This document shows, one piece after another, positions 8,538 to 16,313 of a stretch of 64,000 bases of DNA. The notes under the pieces are model-generated. The model ran no database searches. It was not told where the DNA came from and saw only the letters and a program-made list of their open reading frames with translations. The stretch comes from G965219965 sp965219965. Its GTDB lineage: Bacteria > Pseudomonadota > Alphaproteobacteria > RS24. The stretch is taken from assembly GCA_965219965.1 (NCBI GenBank), contig OZ244796.1, positions 62,001-126,000 on the forward strand, in the 5' to 3' direction. The position numbers were made by a program, and so were the translations under genes. The first letter of the stretch is position 1; every line of letters begins with the position of its first letter.

Positions 8538-9245
8538 ATGATGAATGAAACGCCCCATATTAATTCGGCTTTTGATGATGATTTGGCCGATATTAATAAC
8601 CAAATTGCACAGCTCGGCGCGTTGGCCGAAAGCCAGCTGACCCAATCCTTACAGGCTTTGGTAAGCGGTGATGCCTCTGGGCTGGACGCGATTATTGCCC
8701 GTGATGCGGAGCTTGACCAAATAGATGCGGATTTGAACGAAAAGGCTTTGTCGGTTATCGCTATGCGGGCGCCCATGGCCGAAGATTTGCGCCGCATTAT
8801 TGTCGCGTTAAAAATTGCCGCTATTTTAGAGCGCACAGGTGACTATGCAAAAAATATCGCCAAGCGCACCAAGCTGGTGCTGGCGGAATCAGGCAGTATT
8901 GAAAAAACCCAAATGCTGCAAAATATGTCTAGCATGGTGCAGGAAATGCTTAATCATGTGCTGGACGCTTATATGGAAACAAATGTAGAAGCGGCAATGG
9001 ATGTTTGGGCGCGGGATATTGAAGTGGACCAGCTGCATTTTATTATTTTCAAAGAAGTGCTGGAAAGCATGAAAGAAACGCCCGACCAAGTGCAAGCGGG
9101 TTCGCATATGTTGTTCATTGCTAAAAACATTGAACGTGTCGGCGACCATGCGACAGGCATTGCCGAGCAGATTTATTTTCTTGTTAATGGCCGTATGCCC
9201 GAAGATGAGCGTCCCAAAGATGACAGGACAAGCACAAATTCTTAA
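8538..9245 (+). CDS. phoU: Phosphate signalling adaptor PhoU
   Basis: A 235-aa all-helical protein made of two PhoU three-helix bundles. Metal-cluster motifs are visible around RDAELDQIDADLNEKA and MAEDLRRIIVALKIAAILER in the first half and RDIEVDQLHF and HMLFIAKNIERVGDHATGIAEQ in the second. It represses PhoR signalling when phosphate is abundant, acting with PstB at the membrane. The start is ATG 8538, 7 nt after TAGGAG, which overlaps the pstB stop region. The longer open frame from 8445 lies inside pstB and is not used. Confidence 0.92.
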   Translation: MMNETPHINSAFDDDLADINNQIAQLGALAESQLTQSLQALVSGDASGLDAIIARDAELDQIDADLNEKALSVIAMRAPMAEDLRRIIVALKIAAILERTGDYAKNIAKRTKLVLAESGSIEKTQMLQNMSSMVQEMLNHVLDAYMETNVEAAMDVWARDIEVDQLHFIIFKEVLESMKETPDQVQAGSHMLFIAKNIERVGDHATGIAEQIYFLVNGRMPEDERPKDDRTSTNS

Positions 9246-9262
9246 AATTTGGAGGCAGGCGC

Positions 9263-9970
9263 ATGGCTATCAAATTATTGGTTGCAGATGATGAGGCCAA
9301 TCAAACCGAACTCTTGCGCTATAATCTCACCAAAGCAGGCTATGAGGTGATATGCGCCGCAGACGGGTTGGAAGCCCTGACGATGGTGGAAAACCAAAAG
9401 CCCGATTTGGTGATTTTAGATTGGATGATGCCTGAAATGTCGGGCATAGATGTGTGCCGCCAAATTCGCGCACGGCCTGATTTGCAAAAACTGCCCATTA
9501 TTATGCTCTCAGCTAGAGGCGAGGAAAATGATAAAAGCCTCGGCCTTGATAGGGGCGCGGATGATTATATCGCCAAGCCTTTTTCGCCGCGTGAGCTGGT
9601 GTCACGGGTGAAGGCTTTGCTGCGCCGCACCCGTCCAGAGGCGGGCGATGCGTGGTTGCGCTTTGGCGATTTGGAAGTGAACACCGCCACCATGCAGGTG
9701 CTACGCAAGAGCCAGCCCGTGCGGCTGGGAACAAAAGAATTTCGCTTGCTGTCTATTTTAATGGAGCGACCAGAGCAGGTTTTTTCGCGCACGCAATTAT
9801 TGGATATGGTTTGGGGGCATGGCGTTTATGTGGAAGACAGAACGGTTGATGTGCATATGAGCCGTTTGCGAAAAGCCTTAAATAAATCCGCGCAAGGGGA
9901 AAAACTGCATAAAGATATGATACGCACAGTGCGCGGCATGGGCTATGCGCTGACGCTTCCAGAGAAATGA
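9263..9970 (+). CDS. phoB: Phosphate-regulon response regulator PhoB
   Basis: A 235-aa OmpR/PhoB-type response regulator. The receiver domain has acidic pair D9-D10, phospho-acceptor D53 (VILDWMMPEMSG) and the conserved lysine in YIAKPFSPREL. The winged-helix DNA-binding domain (about 135-230) contains LGTKEFRLLSILMERP and VDVHMSRLRKAL. It is preceded by GGAGG-type SD at 9251-9255. It should bind PHO boxes, probably including one upstream of pstS. The gene converges on the GntR regulator with an 8-nt gap. Confidence 0.93.
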   Translation: MAIKLLVADDEANQTELLRYNLTKAGYEVICAADGLEALTMVENQKPDLVILDWMMPEMSGIDVCRQIRARPDLQKLPIIMLSARGEENDKSLGLDRGADDYIAKPFSPRELVSRVKALLRRTRPEAGDAWLRFGDLEVNTATMQVLRKSQPVRLGTKEFRLLSILMERPEQVFSRTQLLDMVWGHGVYVEDRTVDVHMSRLRKALNKSAQGEKLHKDMIRTVRGMGYALTLPEK

Positions 9971-9978
9971 TGCGGCGG

Positions 9979-10686
9979 CTAAACGGATTCGGCCATATAC
10001 ATATCAATTAAAATCGCTTGCGTGGTCGCACGGCTTGTCGGGGCGTCATGGTTGAGAATGGCGCGGGTGAGTTTTTCATGCAAGCCAGTGTTGAAGTCGC
10101 GTATATAGCGGTGGCCTAATTGGTTAATGAGCCTATGGGTGAGCGCACAGATATTATCCAAAGGCGCGATAAAATCATTATGGGCGGCGGCGTGCAAATG
10201 CGCGAAAAAATCGCGCTCGGTATCGGCCATAGGCGCGCCCGTGCTGGCATGGCGCAAATGGTTGAAGGCGTCCGATATGGTTTGGCGTTGGGCAGGCTCG
10301 GCACGCGAAGCGGCCAGCGCGGCACTGCCGGGTTCAATCATTAGGCGCAAATCTAGTAATTGATGCAAAAGGGTGCGGCGTTTTTCGGCGGGCGTTTCTA
10401 GCTCTATCCACGCCAGCACATCGGCATCAAATAACGCCCACGCATGGCGCGGATTAACAAAAGTGCCAGCTTTGGGGCGGGCCTGCACCAGCCCCTTCGC
10501 GCCCAAAAGGCGCAACGCCTCGCGCAACACCACACGGGAAATTTGGTGGGTGGCGCAAAGGGCGGCGTCAGAGGGCAATAATGCGCCCGCTTTGAGGCGG
10601 TGGGCGGCAATATCGCGGCCAATTTTGCTGGCGACGCTATCGGTTTTGCGCTTTGGAGGCGCGGTTTTTGGCGGTTTCGCGGCCAT
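9979..10686 (-). CDS. GntR-family regulator with FCD domain (FadR subfamily)
   Basis: A 235-aa transcription factor. The N-terminal winged helix covers about residues 15-80, with GALLPSDAALCATHQISR and VLREALRLLGAKGLV typical of GntR. The C-terminal FCD ligand-binding domain (about 90-220) has histidines at positions usual for metal-assisted carboxylate binding. FadR-subfamily members usually sense sugar acids, organic acids or fatty acyl compounds. No catabolic operon is adjacent, so the regulon cannot be guessed. An A+T-rich stretch at 10720-10745 upstream may hold its own promoter. Confidence 0.8.
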   Translation of the reverse strand: MAAKPPKTAPPKRKTDSVASKIGRDIAAHRLKAGALLPSDAALCATHQISRVVLREALRLLGAKGLVQARPKAGTFVNPRHAWALFDADVLAWIELETPAEKRRTLLHQLLDLRLMIEPGSAALAASRAEPAQRQTISDAFNHLRHASTGAPMADTERDFFAHLHAAAHNDFIAPLDNICALTHRLINQLGHRYIRDFNTGLHEKLTRAILNHDAPTSRATTQAILIDMYMAESV

Positions 10687-10842
10687 TGCGTCCCTTTCTG
10701 GTTGGCTTTCGGCTAGCTGAATAAATAAATAATACTTATTTTTTCACCGCAAGGAAAGGGGAAAATGGGCGACTCGGCGGCGCGGCGGGGACACGCGAAG
10801 TTGAGGAGGGCGAGGGATAGGGAGTTGGTGGCGTTACTCCAA

Positions 10843-10920
10843 TTTCTACATACCGCGTTCGCGCAGAATTGAGGACTCAGTCCCCGTTATGTGCATTTTC
10901 TACATGCCGCGTTCGCGCAG
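10843..10920. repeat. Duplicated gene 3' end, 24-bp direct repeat
   Basis: The 24 bp at 10897-10920, which encode the last residues LRERGM and stop of the minus-strand gene, recur with one mismatch at 10843-10866, 54 bp downstream of that gene's end. The copy would again read LRERGM-stop. Between them lies a short inverted repeat GGACT-C-AGTCC. It appears to be a local duplication of the gene terminus. Confidence 0.75.
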
Positions 10921-11736
10921 GAGGAATTGTAGGAAATCGCGGTAGCGGTTGACGCGCTGGCGTTCGGCGGTGAAGTTTTCCTGATATTGCTCATGGGCTT
11001 GCGTGTTTTGCCGATGGTGGTTCACGGCCAGCATTTCTAATGCGGTTTGCAATTCGGCCAGCTCCTGATTGATTTGCGCCATTTCTTCTTGCAAGGCGGC
11101 CTGTCGGGTGGTGATGCGGCCTGCAAAATCGGTCATGGCACGGCGCATTTCATTGAGCATGGCATCACGGGCTTGCTCCATTTGGCCAAGCAAGGCTTGG
11201 GTGGCGGCTAAAGTGTCGGCATTGCCAGTTTTAAGGTCGGCCAAAGTATCGCGCATCCGCAAAGGCAAATAATGTAAGTCGCTTTGCGGCTCGGCCTCTG
11301 TTTTTGTTTCTGTTGGTGCGGCGGTAGGCGCATTGGTGGGCGCGGCGGGATTGGTGGCCATGTTGGATAAATCGGGCGCACCGCCAAAATGACCAATGGC
11401 GGCAGTGGGCTGGTCGGCTAAATCCGCCGCAATGGCCGCCTCTAGCCCGTCATCAGATTGTTCATCTGTTTCGGCGGCGGCGGGCGGGTCGGCGGCGGGT
11501 TCGGAATCGGGCGCAGGTTCGGGTGTCGGCGTGGCTTCTTCCGCACCAAAATCGGCGGGCGTCACCACTGCATTAGGCGCACCAGTCGCACTGGTCGCAC
11601 CAGTCGCGCCAGACGCACCGCTTTCATCAGCCCCGTCATTTTCTAATATGTCATGGATGGCCTCAGCTATCTCGGCCATTTTCCCCAATTCATCTTCTTC
11701 ATCCGCCAAAACGCAACGCACCCCTAAACTGAACAC
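10900..11736 (-). CDS. Acidic Ala/Pro-rich protein with C-terminal coiled coil
   Basis: A 278-aa cytoplasmic protein I do not recognise. It has a short helical acidic N-terminus (EDELGKMAEIAEAIHDILEN), a long low-complexity stretch (about 38-150) rich in Ala, Pro, Glu and Thr with a Gly-Ala-Thr run, and a helical coiled-coil C-terminus (about 165-278; heptads around RRAMTDFAGRITTRQAALQE and INQELAELQTALEML). The GTG start at 11736 has a poor SD; an internal ATG at 11679 (MAEIAEAIHD) preceded by GGGGA is a fair alternative. The layout suggests a flexible scaffold or adaptor. No functional neighbour is evident. Confidence 0.6.
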   Translation of the reverse strand: MFSLGVRCVLADEEDELGKMAEIAEAIHDILENDGADESGASGATGATSATGAPNAVVTPADFGAEEATPTPEPAPDSEPAADPPAAAETDEQSDDGLEAAIAADLADQPTAAIGHFGGAPDLSNMATNPAAPTNAPTAAPTETKTEAEPQSDLHYLPLRMRDTLADLKTGNADTLAATQALLGQMEQARDAMLNEMRRAMTDFAGRITTRQAALQEEMAQINQELAELQTALEMLAVNHHRQNTQAHEQYQENFTAERQRVNRYRDFLQFLLRERGM

Positions 11737-11894
11737 CCACCTATGCAGGGGTAAATCAGCCTGTCAAAAACCCTGCGAATCCGTTTTAACATGGTAACAT
11801 AAGCGAAATTTGGTAAAAAGGCGGCGGCGAGATTCCTGCCGAATGTGTGACTTTTTTATCTTTACGAAGATAGGCGAAATAATGGGTCAATATA

Positions 11895-12950
11895 ATGGGT
11901 GAAGCACCAGACGACATAAAAACCAATATGCCCGATGAGGCGGCAGAAGACGCGCCCCAAAATGTGGGGCAAGACGCACAGGTTAATCAGGCGGGCGCGC
12001 GGGCTTTGGCCAATTTGCTTTTGCTAGAGCATGATTTCCGCAATGCGCGGGGCAAGGCCGATTTGGCGCAACTGGTTGTGGAACGGCTCAACCGTTTTAC
12101 CGATTATGATTGCGCCGTGTTTTGGCATTTGCGCCCCAATGGGCGGCTTGGGGCGGTATTGGTATCGGGCGCGGCAGAGGGGCGCGAAGGCAAAGCCATG
12201 CGCCAATGGGGCAGAAGGGCGGCGCAATTTTTGGCCAAAGCCATGCGGAAAGAAAAAACCGATAGGTTGCTCATTGACCACGACATGCTGCCCAATAAAT
12301 TATTTGAAAAATGGCCGCCCACTTTGCCCATGACGGGTTTAAGCGTGGCGATTGCCGCACCGCATAAAGAAAAAATAAAAATGGGCGGGGTTTTGCTTTT
12401 GCGCGAGCGCGGCTGGAATGAAGCCACGCAAATTATGATTGAACAAATGACGCAAGCGGCGGGTTATAGTTTGCGGTCTTTGGCTTTGGGTATTTACGCA
12501 CCGCGCCATGTCGGCTGGCGGGCGGGGCGGCGTTTTGCCGGAAGGCTTGTCACAGCTTTAGCCGCGCTTTTGCTGGCGAGCAGTTTTTTTATTTCTATTC
12601 CCTTTACGGTGCAAACGCGCCTGCACCCCGCTAGCGATGTGCTGGATACCAGCCGCATGGATATGCGCCTGCATTGGCCCGATAATTTGGCTTTGCGGCG
12701 TGGCGATTCCGTGATGGCGCAAGTGCAGGGGCAAAGCTATCGGCTGGTGGTGGAGCAGGTGCCAGCTTGGCATGAAGGCTTGAACCCCGCTAAGCCCGCG
12801 CCTAGCGTGCAATTACGCGTGGCCGATGTCACCCCACCCGCTTTGGCGGAAATTGACGCGCTGCGCCTGCCCAATATGCGCTTGGTGTTGCCGCTTTATG
12901 TTTTGCGGCAACCCATGGCTTTTATGCGTGACCTTTTGGGCGAGCCATAG
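11895..12950 (+). CDS. GAF-domain membrane protein resembling a truncated GAF-HlyD adaptor
   Basis: A 351-aa protein with an acidic disordered N-terminus (1-35), a GAF-like domain (about 40-195; LVVERLNRFTDYDCAVFWHL and VAIAAPHKEKIKMGGVLLLR), a basic juxtamembrane segment, one transmembrane helix (about 217-238, VTALAALLLASSFFISIPF), and a periplasmic tail of about 115 residues. GAF-TM-HlyD fusions have a similar order but a long barrel-sandwich and coiled-coil region after the helix; here that part is mostly missing. It lies 9 nt before the orphan Mla-like ATPase, with which it may form a membrane unit. A 6-bp hairpin with TACG loop (11857-11872) sits just upstream. Function unknown. Confidence 0.6.
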   Translation: MGEAPDDIKTNMPDEAAEDAPQNVGQDAQVNQAGARALANLLLLEHDFRNARGKADLAQLVVERLNRFTDYDCAVFWHLRPNGRLGAVLVSGAAEGREGKAMRQWGRRAAQFLAKAMRKEKTDRLLIDHDMLPNKLFEKWPPTLPMTGLSVAIAAPHKEKIKMGGVLLLRERGWNEATQIMIEQMTQAAGYSLRSLALGIYAPRHVGWRAGRRFAGRLVTALAALLLASSFFISIPFTVQTRLHPASDVLDTSRMDMRLHWPDNLALRRGDSVMAQVQGQSYRLVVEQVPAWHEGLNPAKPAPSVQLRVADVTPPALAEIDALRLPNMRLVLPLYVLRQPMAFMRDLLGEP

Positions 12951-12959
12951 GCGGGCGTG

Positions 12960-13694
12960 ATGATAGAAATTGCCCATTTAAGTAAAAATTTCAGCACAGA
13001 TTCTGGCCCGATTGCCGCGCTGAAAGATGTTTCTTTATCGCTGGCCAAAGGGCGGTCGCTGGCTCTGATTGGCCCAACGGCGGCGGGCAAAACAGTTTTG
13101 CTAAAATGTTTGGTCGGGCTTTACCGCCCCAATGCGGGGGTGATTGAAATTGAAGGCGGGCGTGCGAGCCGTGATAATATCGGTATGTTGTTTCAACAAA
13201 ACGCGCTCTTTGATAGTTTAAGAATTTGGGAAAATATCGCCTTTCCGCTTATTGCTCAAGGCACGGGGCGGCAGGCGGCGCGAGAAACGGCGGTCGCGCT
13301 TTTGCCTAAAATTGGTTTGGGCGCGGAAGTGGCTGAATTATTGCCGTCTGATTTATCGGGCGGTATGCGGAAACGGGTGGGCTTTGCGCGTGCCATTATC
13401 ACGCAACCAAAAATTTTGCTTTTAGATAATCCCACCGCTGGGCTTGACCCAATTTTAACGGCGCGGATTGACCGCATGATAAAAGGGCTGGTGCAAGAAA
13501 GCGGCGCGACCGTGATTTCTGTGACCAGTCATATGGGCGGAATTTATGAGGCTTATGATGAAATTGCGGTGATGGATGCGGGCGTGTTGCATTGGCACGG
13601 CACAAGCGCGGCGGCGCGTGATAGCGATAATCCATATTTGCGCCAAATTTTAGCGGGTCAGCGCGATGGCCCTATTAAGGTGTTGGCGAGCTAA
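12960..13694 (+). CDS. Orphan MlaF/Mkl-type ABC ATPase with altered Walker B
   Basis: A 244-aa ABC ATPase most like lipid-transport (MlaF, Mkl, TGD3) ATPases. Walker A is GPTAAGKT, the Q-loop is GMLFQQNALFDSL, and the signature is DLSGGMRKRVGFARAI, the GGMRKR form typical of this group. Walker B reads ILLLDNPTAGLDP: the catalytic glutamate after Asp is Asn (codon AAT). The H-loop histidine is present (TSHMGG). No MlaE permease, MlaD or MlaC gene is adjacent. ATG 12960 follows AGGCGGG at good spacing. The stop overlaps the msrA start (TAATG). It may be catalytically slow, or work with a permease elsewhere. Confidence 0.8.
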   Translation: MIEIAHLSKNFSTDSGPIAALKDVSLSLAKGRSLALIGPTAAGKTVLLKCLVGLYRPNAGVIEIEGGRASRDNIGMLFQQNALFDSLRIWENIAFPLIAQGTGRQAARETAVALLPKIGLGAEVAELLPSDLSGGMRKRVGFARAIITQPKILLLDNPTAGLDPILTARIDRMIKGLVQESGATVISVTSHMGGIYEAYDEIAVMDAGVLHWHGTSAAARDSDNPYLRQILAGQRDGPIKVLAS

Positions 13695-14338
13695 TGCGGG
13701 CGGGCAAAAAAACCACTTTGCCGACCGCCCAAGAGGCTTTGGTCGGGCGCGAAACGGCTGTGGCCGTGCCGCAAAAACATTTTGTGCTTGGCACGGCGAT
13801 GACGCCGCCTTGGCCCAAGGGGGCGGCGGAGGCTTTGTTTGGCATGGGCTGTTTTTGGGGCGCGGAACGTTTATTTTGGCAATGCGACGGGGTTTTTACA
13901 ACGCAAGTCGGCTATGCGGGCGGTTTTACCCCTAACCCAACTTATGAAGAAGTTTGCTCCGGCCAAACTGGCCATAATGAAGTGGTGCGGGTGATATTTG
14001 CGCCCGAAAAAATTTCCTATGCGGCTTTGCTTAAAATTTTTTGGGAAGGCCATGATCCAACGCAAGGCATGGCACAGGGCAATGATATTGGCACGCAATA
14101 TCGTTCGGGCATTTATAGCTATGATGCGCCGCAACATAATTTAGCTCAAGCCAGCAAGGCCGATTATCAACGCGCTTTAGATGCGGCAAAGCGGGGCGCG
14201 ATTACTACGGAAATTATCGCCGCGCCAAAATTTTATTATGCGGAAGATTATCACCAGCAATATCTGGGCAAAAATCCCGATGGTTATTGCGGGCTGGGCG
14301 GCACGGGGGTGGCGTGTCCGACGGGTTTGGTGGATTAG
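13694..14338 (+). CDS. msrA: Peptide methionine-S-sulfoxide reductase MsrA
   Basis: A 214-aa repair enzyme that reduces the S-diastereomer of methionine sulfoxide using thioredoxin. The catalytic motif MGCFWGAERLFW places the nucleophile at Cys53. GYAGG, GHNEVV and the C-terminal GYCGLGGTGVACP supply structural and resolving cysteines. The N-terminal extension of about 45 residues before the catalytic core resembles the longer Escherichia coli-type enzymes. Its ATG overlaps the ABC ATPase stop, indicating coupled translation, though no functional link is obvious. Confidence 0.93.
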   Translation: MRAGKKTTLPTAQEALVGRETAVAVPQKHFVLGTAMTPPWPKGAAEALFGMGCFWGAERLFWQCDGVFTTQVGYAGGFTPNPTYEEVCSGQTGHNEVVRVIFAPEKISYAALLKIFWEGHDPTQGMAQGNDIGTQYRSGIYSYDAPQHNLAQASKADYQRALDAAKRGAITTEIIAAPKFYYAEDYHQQYLGKNPDGYCGLGGTGVACPTGLVD

Positions 14339-14343
14339 GCCGT

Positions 14344-14369
14344 GCTTTTAAGCCGCGCTTTTAAGCCGC
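14344..14369. repeat. Perfect 13-bp tandem repeat at kdsD 3' end
   Basis: GCTTTTAAGCCGC occurs twice back to back at 14344-14356 and 14357-14369. The second copy contains the kdsD stop codon on the minus strand. It is a local tandem duplication similar in kind to the one at 10843-10920. Confidence 0.8.
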
Positions 14370-15329
14370 GCCTAAGCGCAATAAATCGTGTAAATGCACC
14401 AGCCCAACGGGTTTGGATTTTTGACACACAAAGAGGCTTTGAATTTTCTTGCTGTTCATTAACCCTAAGGCTTCGGCGGCCATAGCTTTTTCGCCAATGG
14501 TTTTGGGATCTTTGGTCATAATATCGGCGGTGGTTTTTTCCAACATGGCTGGCCCCATATGACGGCGCAAATCGCCATCGGTAATAATGCCGACCAGTTT
14601 TCCGTCTGTAGCGGTGACGCCCAAACAGCCAAAACCTTTCGCGGTCATTTCCACCAGCGCGTCCGACATTTTCATTGTGTCGGCCACAAGCGGGAGCGTG
14701 TCGCCTATGTGCATAATTTCTTCAATGGTGGTCAGCCTTGCGCCGAGCTTGCCGCCCGGATGGAAGTTTTTGAAATCAGAAGCGGTAAAACCACGCTTTT
14801 GGAGCAAAGCCACAGCCAACGCATCGCCCAAAGCAAGCTGCATGGTGGTGGAGGTGGTGGGTGCGAGACCATTAGGGCAGGCTTCCGCCGCTTCAGGCAA
14901 AGCAAGGCACAGACTCGCCGCCTTGCCAAGCGCGCTATCGGGGTTAGAGGTGAGCGCGATAAGCGGAATGGTAAAACGTTTTGTGTAAGTGAGCAGGCTG
15001 GCCAATTCCGGCGTTTCGCCCGACCATGACAGCCCTAATACAATATCGTCCGCCGCAATCATGCCCAAATCGCCATGGCTGGCTTCGCTGGGATGCACAT
15101 AATGGGCGGTCGTGCCAGTAGAGGCAAGCGTGGCGGCAATTTTCGTAGCAATATGGCCGCTTTTGCCCATGCCCGAAACAATCACACGCCCCTTTGTGGC
15201 GGCGAGCATATCCACAGCGCGTTCAAAATCCTGCCCCAGCGAGGCCGATAATTGCCGCAAGCCGTCCATTTCGGCGGCCAGTGTTTTGCGTGCCGAGTCT
15301 AAAGCGGTCAATGTTTTTGCTTTGCTCAT
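14361..15329 (-). CDS. kdsD: D-arabinose-5-phosphate isomerase (KdsD/KpsF/GutQ family)
   Basis: A 322-aa enzyme that interconverts ribulose-5-phosphate and arabinose-5-phosphate, the first committed step toward Kdo for lipopolysaccharide or capsule. The SIS sugar-isomerase domain (about 30-175) contains VIVSGMGKSGHIATKIAATL and HPSEASHGDLGMI. A pair of CBS domains (about 200-320) follows, with GIITDGDLRRHMG. Its start overlaps the galU stop by 4 nt (ATGA), so the two sugar-precursor genes form one operon. Confidence 0.9.
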   Translation of the reverse strand: MSKAKTLTALDSARKTLAAEMDGLRQLSASLGQDFERAVDMLAATKGRVIVSGMGKSGHIATKIAATLASTGTTAHYVHPSEASHGDLGMIAADDIVLGLSWSGETPELASLLTYTKRFTIPLIALTSNPDSALGKAASLCLALPEAAEACPNGLAPTTSTTMQLALGDALAVALLQKRGFTASDFKNFHPGGKLGARLTTIEEIMHIGDTLPLVADTMKMSDALVEMTAKGFGCLGVTATDGKLVGIITDGDLRRHMGPAMLEKTTADIMTKDPKTIGEKAMAAEALGLMNSKKIQSLFVCQKSKPVGLVHLHDLLRLGAA

Positions 15330-16204
15330 TTTTTCGCTAACTCTTTTATATGTGCGTTCAGGCTGTCGCGCAAATTATCATCGGACAGCCCATAGGCCAA
15401 ATTAGCCGCCAGCCAACCCGCCTTTGAACCGCAATCATAGCGTTTGCCCGTAAAATGACAAGCGTGTAGCGGGGTTTGACCAATTAAAGCGGCCAGCGCA
15501 TCGGTGAGCTGTATCTCCCCGCCCGCACCCTTTTGCGGCGTATCAAGCTGGCGCATCACAGAAGGGTCAAGAATATAGCGGCCAATAATAGCCAAATCAG
15601 ACGGCGCGTTTTCAGGTGCAGGCTTTTCCACCAACCCCTTAACGGGCAGGGGGTTTTGGTCGGCGCTGTTCTCTTGCGGGGCAATAATGCCATAGCGGCT
15701 GGTTTGGTCGGGGGCGATTTTTTCAATGGCCACCAAATTGCCGCCGGTTTTTTGGTAATGGGTCAGCATTTGTTTGAGGCACCCCGTTTTGGCCAGCACC
15801 ATATCATCGGGCAGAATAACGGCAAAAGGCGCATCACCCACCGCATCTTTGGCACACCAAATGGCATGGCCAAGACCAAGCGGGGCGGGCTGGTGAATTT
15901 CAGTGATTTTCGCTTGCGGCGGCAGGCCCGCTTTCAGCACATTCAGCGCGTCGGCTTGGCCGCTTTTTTGCAAAGCCTCTTCATAGGCGGGCGCGGCGGC
16001 GAAATGCTGCATAATGGTGGTTTTATGCGGGGCGGAGACGAAAATAAATTCCTCTATGCCCGCCTCGGCGGCCTCTTCAACCGCCCATTGGATAAGCGGC
16101 TTATCGGTGACGGGCAGCATTTCTTTCGGCACAGCCTTTGTGGCAGGCAAAAAGCGCGTCCCCAAGCCCGCCACTGGAAAAATGACTTTGCTGATTTTAA
16201 CCAT
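15326..16204 (-). CDS. galU: UTP-glucose-1-phosphate uridylyltransferase GalU
   Basis: A 292-aa nucleotidyltransferase making UDP-glucose from glucose-1-phosphate and UTP. The N-terminal nucleotide-binding motif is FPVAGLGTRFLPATKAVPKE, followed by ILPDDMVL, GLVEKPAPENAPSDLAIIGR and GEIQLTDALA, all typical of GalU. Length matches the family. It heads the galU-kdsD operon and supplies UDP-glucose, the substrate of the UDP-glucose dehydrogenase encoded at 35684. The SD is weak. Confidence 0.93.
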   Translation of the reverse strand: MVKISKVIFPVAGLGTRFLPATKAVPKEMLPVTDKPLIQWAVEEAAEAGIEEFIFVSAPHKTTIMQHFAAAPAYEEALQKSGQADALNVLKAGLPPQAKITEIHQPAPLGLGHAIWCAKDAVGDAPFAVILPDDMVLAKTGCLKQMLTHYQKTGGNLVAIEKIAPDQTSRYGIIAPQENSADQNPLPVKGLVEKPAPENAPSDLAIIGRYILDPSVMRQLDTPQKGAGGEIQLTDALAALIGQTPLHACHFTGKRYDCGSKAGWLAANLAYGLSDDNLRDSLNAHIKELAKK

Positions 16205-16313
16205 TTTTAATTATCGCCTTTAATTGGGCAACCTCGCAAAAATTCATGGCATTTCACCGCAAATCTACACATATTTGACCTATCTGCGAACCGTAAATTT
16301 GAACAGGGCTTTC

